Shown here in pieces: positions 13,189 to 21,991 of a DNA stretch of 64,000 nucleotides (positions are counted from its first letter, which is position 1; each line of letters begins with the position of its first letter). The position numbers and the translations under genes are program-made. A model generated the notes under the pieces. It was given only the letters and a program-made list of their open reading frames with translations. It made no database searches and was not told the DNA's origin. Source of the stretch: Streptomyces pyxinicus (GTDB lineage: Bacteria > Actinomycetota > Actinomycetes > Streptomycetales > Streptomycetaceae); the NCBI RefSeq assembly GCF_024753135.1, contig NZ_JANUGP010000014.1:124001-188000 (forward strand), written 5' to 3'.

Positions 13189-14106
13189 ATGGTGGATCAT
13201 TCCGGTTGGCGCGTCGGCGTCGCTTCCGCGCCGATACATCACGGCGAAATTCTCCAGGGCGTCTTTCCGCACCAGGGTCAGCTCACCCGGGGGCTGGTCA
13301 CGATGCCCTGTACCGTCCACACCACCCAGGCGTCCTTCATCCCCGCCCGGGGCGAGGAGCTGACCGTCTCGCCGCCCTGGAAGACCAAGGCGCGGCGCGC
13401 GGCGCAGCTCGCCGTCGAGGCCTGTGCCGGGCCGGGGGAGGGTCCGGTCGGCGGGCATCTCGAACTGACCGGTGACGTCCCACTGTGCCGGGGCTTCGGT
13501 TCCTCGACCAGTGACGTGCTGGCGGCGATCTGGGCCGTACAGGACGCCCTGGTGCGTCCGTTGCCGCCCGAGGCCGTCGCCCGGATCGCGGTGTGTGCCG
13601 AGACCGCCTCCGACTCCCTGATGTTCAAGGAGAGTTCGGTGCTGTTCGCGCAGCGCGAGGGCAAGGTCATCGAGGACTTCGGCTACCGGATGCCGGCCGT
13701 GCGGGTCCTCGGCTTCGGCTCCCGGCCCGAGAACGACGGCAAGGGCGTCGACACCCTGGCCTTCCCGCCGGCCCGCTACGACAGCACTGAGGCCGGGGTC
13801 TTCGCCGAGCTGCACGCGATGCTCCGCGAGGCCATCCACACCAAGGACGTGGCCCTGGTCGGCGCGGTGGCCTCGGCCAGCACCGAGATCAACCAGCGGC
13901 ACCTGCCCATCCCGCGCCTCGACGGCCTGCGCGCCATCGAACGGGAGACCGGAGCCCTCGGCATCCAGGCCGCGCACAGCGGGGACATCGCCGGACTCCT
14001 CTACGACCGCGACGACCCCGAGGTCGACGCCCGCACCGAGCACGGCCGGCGACTGCTGCACAACATCGGCATCCACGAGCAGTGGATCTTCACGACGGGT
14101 GACTGA
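13189..14106 (+). CDS. GHMP-family kinase, probable amino-acid (threonine/serine) kinase
   Basis: 305 residues. ATG at 13189 has AGAGGAAG eight bases upstream and is preferred over the in-frame GTG at 13150. The GHMP ATP-binding loop is visible as PLCRGFGSSTSD (residues 98-109). Length and the N-terminal pattern fit the PduX/L-threonine kinase branch. It is the first gene of a tightly spaced block with a PLP enzyme, an ATP-grasp enzyme and an argininosuccinate-lyase-like enzyme. Kinases of this kind occur with the other two in clusters that make 2,3-diaminobutyrate, where they are thought to phosphorylate the threonine hydroxyl so it can be displaced. Substrate here (Thr or Ser) is inferred from context, not visible in the sequence. 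Confidence 0.85.
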   Translation: MVDHSGWRVGVASAPIHHGEILQGVFPHQGQLTRGLVTMPCTVHTTQASFIPARGEELTVSPPWKTKARRAAQLAVEACAGPGEGPVGGHLELTGDVPLCRGFGSSTSDVLAAIWAVQDALVRPLPPEAVARIAVCAETASDSLMFKESSVLFAQREGKVIEDFGYRMPAVRVLGFGSRPENDGKGVDTLAFPPARYDSTEAGVFAELHAMLREAIHTKDVALVGAVASASTEINQRHLPIPRLDGLRAIERETGALGIQAAHSGDIAGLLYDRDDPEVDARTEHGRRLLHNIGIHEQWIFTTGD

Positions 14107-14107
14107 C

Positions 14108-15166
14108 ATGACCACTTCCACGATCGCGGGCGCCGCGCGGCTGCACGACTCCGTGGTGGACGCCACCGAGCTGCCCCGCATCATCCAGGTGACCGAGAAC
14201 CTCTACGCCGCCGCGTTCAGCCTGATGAAGCTGCTGCCCGCGCGGTTCATCATCGACCGGGCGGAGGCCGCCGGGCAGCTGCGGCCCGGCACCCGGATCA
14301 TCGAGACCTCCTCCGGCACCTTCGCGCTCGGCCTCGCGATGGTGTGCCGGCTGCGCGGCTACGACCTGACCATCGTCGGCGACTGCGCGATAGACCGGGA
14401 CCTGCGCACCCGGCTGGAGATGCTGGGCGCCACCGTCGAGATCGTCGAGTACGCCGGCCAGCCCGGCGGCATCCAGGGCGCCCGGCTGGCCCGCGTCGAG
14501 GAACTGCGCCGGCTGCACCCGGACAGCTTCGTCCCGGGGCAGTACGACAACCCGGACAACCCGGGCGCCTACGCGGTGGTGGCCGGACTCATCGGGGAGA
14601 CCGTCGGCTCGGTGGACTGCCTGGTCGGACCGGTCGGTTCCGGCGGCTCCACCGGAGGCCTGGCCGCCGCCCTGCGCCCCGTGGACCCCGCCCTGCACCT
14701 GGTCGGCGTGGACACGCACGGCTCGATCATCTTCGGCACCCCCGACGGACCGCGCACCCTGCGCGGCCTCGGCAGCAGCATCCACCCGGGCAACGTACGC
14801 CACGCCGCCTACGACGAGGTGCACTGGGTCACCGCGGCCGAGGCCTTCCACGCCACCCACGAACTGTTCCGCACCCACGGCCTGTTCATGGGCCCGACCA
14901 GCGGCGCCTCCTTCCAGGTCGCCTCCTGGTGGGCCGCGCGCAACCCCGACAGCAAGGTCGTCATGGTGCTGCCCGACGAGGGCTACCGCTACCAGTCGAC
15001 CGTCTACAACACCGACTGGCTGCGCGAGCAGGGCATCGAACCGGCGCCCACCCCGGGCGGCCCGGTGACCGTCGCGCACCCCCTCGACGCCCCGGCCGCC
15101 TGGTCCCGCCTGGTCTGGGCGCGGCGCGGCTTCGACGACGTGATGATGCCGGAGGCGGACGCGTGA
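14108..15166 (+). CDS. Cysteine-synthase/cystathionine-beta-synthase-fold PLP enzyme
   Basis: 352 residues. ATG at 14108 directly follows the kinase stop (14104-14106); an in-frame GTG at 14099 is the alternative. Fold-type II signatures: the Schiff-base lysine is probably Lys41 in SLMKLLPAR, followed by TSSGTFALGLA (residues 67-77, matching the TSGNTG substrate loop) and the phosphate-binding VGSGGSTGG near 178-186. The family does beta-replacement on activated amino acids. With the kinase upstream and a fumarate-releasing lyase downstream, the simplest role is replacing a phospho-leaving group by the amino group of aspartate, giving an N-succinyl-type diamino acid. The S-x-K-D-R motif of true cysteine synthases is altered here, which argues against plain cysteine synthesis. 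Confidence 0.85.
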   Translation: MTTSTIAGAARLHDSVVDATELPRIIQVTENLYAAAFSLMKLLPARFIIDRAEAAGQLRPGTRIIETSSGTFALGLAMVCRLRGYDLTIVGDCAIDRDLRTRLEMLGATVEIVEYAGQPGGIQGARLARVEELRRLHPDSFVPGQYDNPDNPGAYAVVAGLIGETVGSVDCLVGPVGSGGSTGGLAAALRPVDPALHLVGVDTHGSIIFGTPDGPRTLRGLGSSIHPGNVRHAAYDEVHWVTAAEAFHATHELFRTHGLFMGPTSGASFQVASWWAARNPDSKVVMVLPDEGYRYQSTVYNTDWLREQGIEPAPTPGGPVTVAHPLDAPAAWSRLVWARRGFDDVMMPEADA

Positions 15167-16422
15167 ACACCCCGCTGCTGTTGTTCGTCGAGTCCAACAC
15201 CACTGGTACGGGACGCCAGTTCGCGCAGCGGGCCCGTGCGCTCGGTGCCGAGCCGGTGCTGCTCGGCGCCGACCCCGGGCGCTACCCGTACGCGGCAGAG
15301 GACGAGGTGCGCGCGGTCGTCGTGGACACCGCGGACGGCGACGCGCTGTGGGCCGCCGTACAGCGGCTCGCCGCCGGAACGCGCGTCGCCGGGGTGCTGT
15401 CCAGCTCCGAGTACTACGTCGCCACCGCCGCCGAGCTGGCGGCACGGCTCGGACTGCCCGGGCCGTCCGCCGACGCGGTGCGCGCCTGCCGGGACAAGTC
15501 CGTGCAGCGCCGCACCCTGGCCGAGGCGGGCGTGCCCGTCCCCTGGTTCTCGGTGGCCGGCGAGGTCGCCGAGGCGGTCGCCGCCGCGCAGTGGCAGGGC
15601 GCCCCGGTGGTGGTCAAACCGGTGCAGGGCTCCGGCAGCCTGGGCGTACGCCTGTGCCGGGACACCGGTGAAGTCGTGTCGCACGCGAAGGAGTTGCTGG
15701 GCGTGACGGCCAACGAACGCGGGCTGAGCACGCCCGCCCGGGTCCTCGTGGAGCAGTACCTCACCGGGCCCGAGTTCTCCGTCGAGGTGTTCGGCGAGGA
15801 CGCCGTGGTGACCGTCGCCAAGCACGTCGGCGCACCGCCCGTCTTCGTGGAGACCGGCCATGACGTGCCGGCCGTACTACCCGCGTCCGAGGCCGCCGCG
15901 CTGGTCGACAGCGCCGTGCACGCGGTCAAGGCACTCGGCCTCGGCTGGGGCGCCGCCCACGTCGAACTCCGGCTGGACGGCGGCGTGGCCCGCGTCATCG
16001 AGGTCAACCCGCGCCTGGCCGGCGGGATGATCCCGGAACTGGTGCGCCGCGCCCGGGGCGTCGACCTGGTCGGCGCCCAGGTACGCGCCGGACTCGGCCT
16101 GCCCGTCGACCTCACCGACACGAGCGACGCCGCCGGCGCGGCCGCCATCCGGTTCCTCACCGCCGACACCGACACCGTCCTCGGGGACACCGACGCGGCC
16201 GAGGCCGCCGCGCTCGCCGTACCCGGAGTCGTGGACGCCGCCCTCTACCGCCCGCCCGGCACCCGGGTCGGACCGGCCGAGGACTTCCGCGGCCGGCTCG
16301 GCCACGTCATCGCCGTCGCGGCCGGCCCCGGGGAGGCGGGGCGGGCGGCCGACACCGCCCGCACGCTCGGCCTGGCCACCGCCCTCGAACCCGCCTCGGC
16401 GAAGGAGACGATGCCGGTATGA
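15163..16422 (+). CDS. ATP-grasp ligase (carboxylate-amine ligase family)
   Basis: 419 residues. GTG at 15163 overlaps the preceding stop (GTGA) and has GGAGGCGG five to ten bases upstream. ATP-grasp landmarks: CRDKSVQRR near residue 110, the ATP-binding lysine in VVKPVQGSGSLG (from 149), EQYLTGPEFSVEVFG near 195-210, and the Mg-binding EVNPRLAGG (Glu280, Asn282). This pattern is that of the L-amino-acid ligase/carbamoyl-phosphate-synthase-like group, which activates a carboxylate as acyl phosphate for attack by an amine. It lies between the PLP enzyme and the lyase with 4-nt overlaps on both sides. It could add an aspartate as a PurC-type partner of the lyase, make a dipeptide, or tailor the peptide. 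I cannot decide between these. Confidence 0.88.
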   Translation: MNTPLLLFVESNTTGTGRQFAQRARALGAEPVLLGADPGRYPYAAEDEVRAVVVDTADGDALWAAVQRLAAGTRVAGVLSSSEYYVATAAELAARLGLPGPSADAVRACRDKSVQRRTLAEAGVPVPWFSVAGEVAEAVAAAQWQGAPVVVKPVQGSGSLGVRLCRDTGEVVSHAKELLGVTANERGLSTPARVLVEQYLTGPEFSVEVFGEDAVVTVAKHVGAPPVFVETGHDVPAVLPASEAAALVDSAVHAVKALGLGWGAAHVELRLDGGVARVIEVNPRLAGGMIPELVRRARGVDLVGAQVRAGLGLPVDLTDTSDAAGAAAIRFLTADTDTVLGDTDAAEAAALAVPGVVDAALYRPPGTRVGPAEDFRGRLGHVIAVAAGPGEAGRAADTARTLGLATALEPASAKETMPV

Positions 16423-17930
16423 CGACCGCACCGCGCTCTGCCGACGCCGGGGGAGTGGACACCGGGCGGCTGCGCACCGCCCTCGACGCCCGCGCCCATC
16501 GCATCGTCTACGACCAGTACCGTACCGGCGCCGACGACCCGGTCGGGCAGGAACTGCGGCTGATCAGCGAGGTGGACCGGGCGCACCTGGTTATGCTCGT
16601 CGAGCGCGGCATCGTGGACGCCGCCCGCGCCGGAGCCCTCCTCGACGCCATCGACGCCTTGCGCGCCGACGACTTCGCGCCGGTCCGGGACCGTCCCATG
16701 CCGCGCGGACTGTATCTGGCGTACGAGGGCCGGCTGGTGGACCGCCTCGGCCAGGAGACCGGCGGGGTGCTGCACACCGGCCGTTCCCGCAACGACCTCA
16801 GCGCCACCACCGTACGGCTGCGGGTGCGCGCCCCTTATGCCCGACTGCTTTCCGAGGTAGTGGAGTTGGCCGAGGTCCTGCTCGACCGGGCCGAGCGGTA
16901 CCGGGGCGTCACCATGCCCGCCTACACGCACGGCCAGCCCGCGGTGCCGATCAGCTACGGCCACTACCTGTGCGCAGTCGCCGGCGCCGTGCTGCGCTCG
17001 GCCGGGGCGCTGCTGGACGCGGGGCGGGAGATCGACGTCAACCCGCTCGGCGCCGGAGCCGTCGGCGGCACCTCCGTGCCCGTCGATCCGGGCCGCACCG
17101 GTGAGCTCCTCGGCTTCACGGAAGCGGCGCCGAACTCGGTCGACGCCGTGGCCTCCCGCGACTTCGCGCTGCGCATGCTGTCGGCCGCCGCCGTGCTCGG
17201 GGTCCTCATGGCCCGCGTCGCCCGGGACCTGACCTGGTGGACGACCGAGGAGTTCGGGCTGCTGCGGATGGCCGACGACCTGGTCGGCTCCAGCTCGATG
17301 ATGCCGCAGAAGCGCAACCCCTTCCTGCTGGAGCACATCCAGGGCCGCTCCAGCGCCGCCCTGGCCGGCTTCACCGGCGCCGCCACCGCCATGTCCACCG
17401 CCGGCTACACCAACGCCATCGCCGTCGGCACCGAGGCCGTACGCCACCTGTGGCCCGGCCTGGCCGGCACCGAGGAGGCGGCGACCCTGCTGCGGCTCGT
17501 CGTCGCCGGCGCCGAACCCGACCGCGAGCGCATGCGGGCCCGTGCCCGGGACGGCTTCACCTCGGCGACCTACCTCGCCGAACGCCTCGTCGTGGACGGC
17601 ATGCCCTTCCGTACCGCCCACCACCTCGTCGGCGAGACCGTCCTCGCCGCCCTGGACGGCGGCCTCCCGCTGTCCGAGGCGGCCCGCGCACAGCCCGCCG
17701 TGGCCGCCGCCGGCGCCGGATACCCCGCCGACTGGCTGGACCCGGAGACCGTCGCCGCCGCCTGCGCCCACGGCGGGGGACCCGGCGGCACCGCACCCGA
17801 CGCCGCCCTGACCCGCGCACGTGCTGAACTGGCATCCGCGAAAACGGAGTTCGAGGCGCGCCGAGCACGCTGGGCCGCTGCCGCCGACCGACTGACCGAC
17901 GAGGTGACCAAGGTGATGACGTACCGATGA
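16419..17930 (+). CDS. Argininosuccinate-lyase-like (fumarase/aspartase superfamily) enzyme
   Basis: 503 residues, ATG overlapping the previous stop (ATGA). Superfamily signatures: HTGRSRND (119-126) and GSSSMMPQKRNP (290-301), the flexible catalytic loop with its serine. These enzymes eliminate fumarate from N-succinyl or O-succinyl compounds. In a cluster lacking arginine genes, and next to the kinase and PLP enzyme, the likely job is releasing fumarate from an aspartate adduct to leave a free amine (2,3-diaminobutyrate or 2,3-diaminopropionate). A role with the ATP-grasp enzyme in turning a carboxylate into a primary amide, as PurC/PurB do chemically, is a reasonable alternative. Confidence 0.88.
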   Translation: MTTAPRSADAGGVDTGRLRTALDARAHRIVYDQYRTGADDPVGQELRLISEVDRAHLVMLVERGIVDAARAGALLDAIDALRADDFAPVRDRPMPRGLYLAYEGRLVDRLGQETGGVLHTGRSRNDLSATTVRLRVRAPYARLLSEVVELAEVLLDRAERYRGVTMPAYTHGQPAVPISYGHYLCAVAGAVLRSAGALLDAGREIDVNPLGAGAVGGTSVPVDPGRTGELLGFTEAAPNSVDAVASRDFALRMLSAAAVLGVLMARVARDLTWWTTEEFGLLRMADDLVGSSSMMPQKRNPFLLEHIQGRSSAALAGFTGAATAMSTAGYTNAIAVGTEAVRHLWPGLAGTEEAATLLRLVVAGAEPDRERMRARARDGFTSATYLAERLVVDGMPFRTAHHLVGETVLAALDGGLPLSEAARAQPAVAAAGAGYPADWLDPETVAAACAHGGGPGGTAPDAALTRARAELASAKTEFEARRARWAAAADRLTDEVTKVMTYR

Positions 17931-19312
17931 GCACCGCCGGACCGACGAGCACCACCACCGTCCCCGCGCCACGGCCGCGCGGCGGACTGCTGCGCCGCCG
18001 CGACTTCCGGCTGCTGTGGGCCGGCGAGACGACGAGCCGGTTCGGCAGCAACATCACCGGCGTCGCCATGCCGCTGGTCGCCGTCGTCAGCCTCGACGCG
18101 AGCACCTTCTGGGTGAGCGCCCTGGCCGCCGCCGCCTGGCTGCCCTGGCTGCTGGTCGGCCTGCCCGCCGGAGCCTGGGTGGACCGGCTGCCGCGCCGCC
18201 CGCTGATGCTGGTGTGCAACCTGGGCTCGCTGGTGCTGCTGGCCAGCGTGCCGCTCGCGGCCTGGCTCGACGCCCTGACCATGACCCACCTCATGGTCGT
18301 CGCGCTGCTCACCGGCCTGGCGAACGTCTTCTTCTCCATCGCCTACCGGGTCTACCTGCCCTCCGTCGTCCCCCGCGAGGACCTCGCCGAGGCCAACGCC
18401 AAACTCCAGGGCAGCGAGTCCGCCGCCCAGCTGGCCGGGCTCGGCGGCGGCGGCATGCTGGCCGGGCTGTTCGGAGCGGTCAGCGGCCTCCTCGTCGACG
18501 CCGCGACCTTCCTGGCCTCCACCCTGTGCCTGCTCGGCATCCGCAGCACCGAACCCCGCCCCGAGGCCCCGCCCGCGCCCCGGGCCCTGCGCCAGGACAT
18601 ACGCGACGGCCTGCGTCACACCATGGGCGACCCGTACCTGCGGGTCCTCACCGCGTACGGCACCGTCACCAACCTGCTGCTCACCGGCTACCAGGCCCTG
18701 CTCACCGTCTTCCTGGTCCGCGACCTGGGCGTCGGCGAGGCCGCGGTGGGCTGGCTGCTGGCCGGCGCCAGCGTCGGCGGGCTGCTCGGCGCCGTCGTCG
18801 CGGGTGGACTCGCCCGCCGGTTCGGCTCCGCGCGCGGCATGCTGCTGTGCAAGTTCGCGACCGCGCCGTTCGGCCTGCTCGTCCCGCTGGCCGAACCGGG
18901 ATGGCGGGTCGGCCTGCTCGCCCTCGGCGGTGCGATCCTCGCCCTCGGCGTGGTCTCCGCCAACGTCATCCAGGGCACCTTCCGCCAGCAGTACTGCCCG
19001 CCGGGGCTGCTGGGCCGGATTACGGCGAGCATGTCCGTGGCCAACTTCGGCGCGATTCCCGTCGGTTCGCTGCTCGGCGGCGTCCTCGGCAGCGCGCTCG
19101 GCGTACGCCCCGCGCTGTGGCTGCTCACCGGCGGCCTCGCGGTCAGCTCCGCGCTGCTCCTGGCCGGCCCGCTGCGCGCTCACCGCGACCTGCCCAGCGA
19201 ACCGCCCGCAGAACGCGGGGAGTTGGTCACCTCCGGCGCGCGTGCCCCCGACCGGCATGCGACCGACGGCGGCTCGCGCGTCCCCGTCGACCAGGAAGGG
19301 GCCGGTGAGTGA
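17927..19312 (+). CDS. MFS transporter (multidrug/siderophore exporter type)
   Basis: 461 residues, ATG overlapping the lyase stop. About 12 hydrophobic segments are visible. The N-terminal RRRDFRLLWAGETTSRFGS start, the GAWVDRLPRR loop between helices 2 and 3, and the overall length match the DHA3/EntS-like exporters common in peptide clusters. Position inside the coupled accessory block suggests export of, or self-protection from, the peptide product. Confidence 0.9.
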   Translation: MSTAGPTSTTTVPAPRPRGGLLRRRDFRLLWAGETTSRFGSNITGVAMPLVAVVSLDASTFWVSALAAAAWLPWLLVGLPAGAWVDRLPRRPLMLVCNLGSLVLLASVPLAAWLDALTMTHLMVVALLTGLANVFFSIAYRVYLPSVVPREDLAEANAKLQGSESAAQLAGLGGGGMLAGLFGAVSGLLVDAATFLASTLCLLGIRSTEPRPEAPPAPRALRQDIRDGLRHTMGDPYLRVLTAYGTVTNLLLTGYQALLTVFLVRDLGVGEAAVGWLLAGASVGGLLGAVVAGGLARRFGSARGMLLCKFATAPFGLLVPLAEPGWRVGLLALGGAILALGVVSANVIQGTFRQQYCPPGLLGRITASMSVANFGAIPVGSLLGGVLGSALGVRPALWLLTGGLAVSSALLLAGPLRAHRDLPSEPPAERGELVTSGARAPDRHATDGGSRVPVDQEGAGE

Positions 19313-20153
19313 TCCCATGAGCGGTTCCCCGCCCTCCGCGAGTGCCACCCTGCCCCACGCGGTGCCGCCACCGGGACGCCTGCTGCCCCGGCCCGGCTCC
19401 CTCGACCTCTACCTGCTCAGGGTCCCCGACGTCCGCGGCACCGCCCTCGACACGGCCGTACTGGACTCCACCGAACGCCGGCGCGCCGCCGAACTCGCCC
19501 ACGTCGGCGACCGGATCCGCTTCACCGCGGCCCACCTGGCGCTGCGCCGGCTGCTGGGCACCTACCTCGGCACCAGCCCCCAGGACATCCGCTACGGCCG
19601 TGAGACCTGCCCGTGCTGCGGCGGACCGCACGGCCGCCCGACCGTCCTGGGGGCCGCCCGCGAACTGCACTTCTCGCTCTCCCACCGGGGTGACCTCGTC
19701 CTCATGGGGACGGCGGTGGCCCCTATCGGTGTGGACGTGGACCTGATCGCCGACCCGGGGAGCGCCGCCGAACTCGCCGCGATGCTGCACCCGGCCGAAC
19801 AGGCGGAGATCGAGGCCCTGCCACCCGTCCGCCGGCCCCGCGCGCTGGCCCGGTTGTGGACCCGGAAGGAGGCCTACCTCAAGGGGCTCGGCACCGGCCT
19901 CGGCCGCGACCCGGCGGCCGACTACGTGGGCTCGGGAGGTCCGAACGGGCCGTATCCGCCCACCGGTTGGACGCTGCTCGACATCCCGGTGGACCGCGGC
20001 TACGCGGCGGCGGTGGCCGTCCACGGAGCACTGGCGACCCCCTTGCCCCGGGTGAACCGGCTCACGGACCACGACATCCGCGACGGCCCGCCGCCCCGGC
20101 CTCCCGGAGAGCATCAGGCAGCTCCCGGATGGCACAAGGCACCTCCCGGATAA
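19305..20153 (+). CDS. Sfp-type 4'-phosphopantetheinyl transferase
   Basis: 282 residues. GTG at 19305 overlaps the transporter end and has AGGA eight bases upstream; ATG at 19317 is an alternative. The family motifs GVDVDL (magnesium site) and WTRKEAYLKGLG (catalytic Lys-Glu) are intact, and the length suits the Sfp group. It would convert the apo-carrier domains of the two synthetases to the holo form. The last 20 residues are a proline/glycine-rich tail encoded by a small direct repeat around CTCCCGGA, probably non-essential. It appears to be the last gene of the accessory block. Confidence 0.9.
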   Translation: MSDPMSGSPPSASATLPHAVPPPGRLLPRPGSLDLYLLRVPDVRGTALDTAVLDSTERRRAAELAHVGDRIRFTAAHLALRRLLGTYLGTSPQDIRYGRETCPCCGGPHGRPTVLGAARELHFSLSHRGDLVLMGTAVAPIGVDVDLIADPGSAAELAAMLHPAEQAEIEALPPVRRPRALARLWTRKEAYLKGLGTGLGRDPAADYVGSGGPNGPYPPTGWTLLDIPVDRGYAAAVAVHGALATPLPRVNRLTDHDIRDGPPPRPPGEHQAAPGWHKAPPG

Positions 20154-20161
20154 CCTCAGGC

Positions 20162-21058
20162 ATGCGCCCGGACGACTGGCAACTCACCGAAGACGTCGAG
20201 GACTTCCACGCCCGAGCGGGAGACTTCCTGCGCTCCCGCCCCGCCCTGCACAACACACCGCTGACGACCCTCCGGAGGCTGCGTGACCGGAAGGCGAACG
20301 CCGCCGTCACCGAGGTCACCGTCTTCGGCCGCCTCCAGTCGGGAGGCGAGGTCCGCGCCGCCTTCTACCGCACCCCACGCGGCGGCCTGACCCTCACCCC
20401 GCTCTCCGCCGGGCAGGCCGCCGCCCTCGCCGCCCACCTGGCGGCCCTCGGCCACTCCCTGGCCAGTGTCGTCGCCGACCACGACACCGCCACCGCCTTC
20501 GCCGAGGCGTGGCAACGGCACACCGGCGCGGCACCGGCCGTGTTCTGGCGCACCCACCTGTACCGGCTCGTCCCGCCCGAGCCGCACCCGCCGGGCCGGA
20601 GCCGGATCGCGGGCACGCCCGATCACGAGCAGGTCGTGCGCTGGTGCCGCGCGTTCTGCGTCGACGTCGCGGAGGAGGCCACCATCGCCGCCATCGACGC
20701 CGGCCACTGGGCCGACACCCGCTTCGCGGACAAGCACGTCACCTTCTGGCGGACCCCGGACGGCACTCCCGTCTCCCTGGCGGGTTCGACGACGATGCTC
20801 GCCGGCATGGTCCGGGTGGACCCCGTCTACACCCCGGCCTCCCTCCGCGGCCGCGGCTACGCGGGCGCCGTGACGGCCGAGGTGAGCGGCGCCGCGCTGG
20901 CCGCCGGCGCGACGGACGTCGTCCTGTTCGCGGACCCCGGCAACCCGACCAGCAACGCGCTCTACCAGCGCCTCGGCTACGTCCGCGTCGCGGACTTCAC
21001 CGGGTACAGGTTCACCCCGGTTCCGACCGGGGACGGCATGGCGCGCTCAGACAGTTGA
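20162..21058 (+). CDS. GNAT-family N-acetyltransferase
   Basis: 298 residues from ATG 20162; an in-frame ATG at 20129 is possible because neither has a clear ribosome site. The C-terminal half is a GNAT domain: MVRVDPVYTPASLRGRGYAG (motif A, acetyl-CoA pyrophosphate loop RGRGYAG near 225-231) and NPTSNALYQRLGY near the end. The N-terminal half (1-140) looks like a second, degenerate acetyltransferase-like fold. It begins 8 bp after the phosphopantetheinyl transferase, so it could still be co-transcribed with the peptide cluster. Its 3' end overlaps the convergent LysR gene by 47 bp. Substrate unknown. Confidence 0.85.
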   Translation: MRPDDWQLTEDVEDFHARAGDFLRSRPALHNTPLTTLRRLRDRKANAAVTEVTVFGRLQSGGEVRAAFYRTPRGGLTLTPLSAGQAAALAAHLAALGHSLASVVADHDTATAFAEAWQRHTGAAPAVFWRTHLYRLVPPEPHPPGRSRIAGTPDHEQVVRWCRAFCVDVAEEATIAAIDAGHWADTRFADKHVTFWRTPDGTPVSLAGSTTMLAGMVRVDPVYTPASLRGRGYAGAVTAEVSGAALAAGATDVVLFADPGNPTSNALYQRLGYVRVADFTGYRFTPVPTGDGMARSDS

Positions 21059-21911
21059 CGAACGCCTTTACGGAACCCGAGAGTTCCTCGGCCCGGCTGA
21101 CGGAGACGACGTCGGGCCCGTCCGCGCCGAGCAGGGGCCGGTAGACGAGGTCGGGCAGCGCGATGCGCTCCGTGACGGCGGGGACGACGGCCACGCCCGC
21201 GCCGGCCGCGGCGAGGGCCAGGACGCCGAGCGTGCCGCTGACGACCTGGACGCGGGCGCGGTGGCCGGTGGCGGCCGGCCCGAGCCGGGCCAGGACGGTC
21301 TCGTCCTCCTCACGCGCCGCGAAGACGATGAGGTCGCGCTCCGCCAACCGGCTCGTCGTGACCGCGCCCGCCGTGGCCAGCTCGTGGTCGTGGCGCAGGG
21401 CGACCGACAGCGTCGTACGCGCGCGCAGGGTCATCTCCAGGTCGTCCCCGGGCCGGAGACCGAGGTCGGGGCAGTAGCCGATGTCGAGTGTGCCGTCGCG
21501 GAGGGCCTGGAGCTGGGCGGTCGGGGGGAGTTCGGCCACGGTGACCTCCACCCGGGGGTGGGCCGCGCGGAACCGGTGCAGGTCGGCGGCCAGTACCCCG
21601 TGCAGCACGGCGACGCCGGAGAACCCGATGCGGACGGTGCCGATCTCGCCGGTGACGGACTGCCGGGCGACGTGCAGCGCCCGCCCGGCCTGCGCCAGGA
21701 CCCGGCGGGCCTCGGGCAGCAGCAGCTCTCCGGCCTCGGTCAGCTCGACCCGCCGGCTCGTCCGGGCGAACAGGGGACCGCCCACCTCCCGCTCCAGGCC
21801 CTGCACCTGGGCACTGAGCGTCGACTGCGTGACGTGCAGCCGGGCCGCCGCCCGGCCGAAGTGACGCTCCTCGGCCACGGCCACGAAGTACCGCAGATGC
21901 CGTAGCTCCAT
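21012..21911 (-). CDS. LysR-family transcriptional regulator
   Basis: 299 residues. ATG at 21911 (MELRHLRYF, the classic family start) with GGAGG four bases upstream; an in-frame ATG at 21929 is less likely. Winged helix-turn-helix at residues 1-60 (HVTQSTLSAQVQGLE), then a LysR substrate-binding domain from about 90. It is divergent from a SnoaL-like/amidohydrolase pair and probably controls it, as LysR proteins usually act on the neighbouring divergent promoter. Its 3' end runs 47 bp into the GNAT gene on the other strand. Confidence 0.93.
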   Translation of the reverse strand: MELRHLRYFVAVAEERHFGRAAARLHVTQSTLSAQVQGLEREVGGPLFARTSRRVELTEAGELLLPEARRVLAQAGRALHVARQSVTGEIGTVRIGFSGVAVLHGVLAADLHRFRAAHPRVEVTVAELPPTAQLQALRDGTLDIGYCPDLGLRPGDDLEMTLRARTTLSVALRHDHELATAGAVTTSRLAERDLIVFAAREEDETVLARLGPAATGHRARVQVVSGTLGVLALAAAGAGVAVVPAVTERIALPDLVYRPLLGADGPDVVSVSRAEELSGSVKAFVNCLSAPCRPRSEPG

Positions 21912-21932
21912 ACGCCCTCCATCGTCCAAATC

Positions 21933-21960
21933 GATTGATCGATGGTATCAACCCGTTTGA
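21933..21960. promoter_or_regulatory. Candidate LysR operator in divergent promoter
   Basis: The 80-bp gap between the LysR gene and the SnoaL-like gene holds two ATCGAT hexamers (spacing 2 bp) and, directly after, the inverted repeat TCAA-CCCGT-TTGA (21948-21960). The second fits the loose T-N11-A/inverted-repeat habit of LysR sites. Inferred from layout only. Confidence 0.35.
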
Positions 21961-21991
21961 CCGATTGCCGGTGCCATCGGATGCTGAAGGC

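Noticed and set aside
10992-13190. 732-residue minus-strand open frame
   Set aside because: Antisense of NRPS module 3 and TE, low-complexity; crosses the terminator after the NRPS gene.
15163-17930. Arginine biosynthesis genes
   Set aside because: No argininosuccinate synthase or other arg genes; the ATP-grasp family is wrong for ArgG, and the context is an NRPS cluster.
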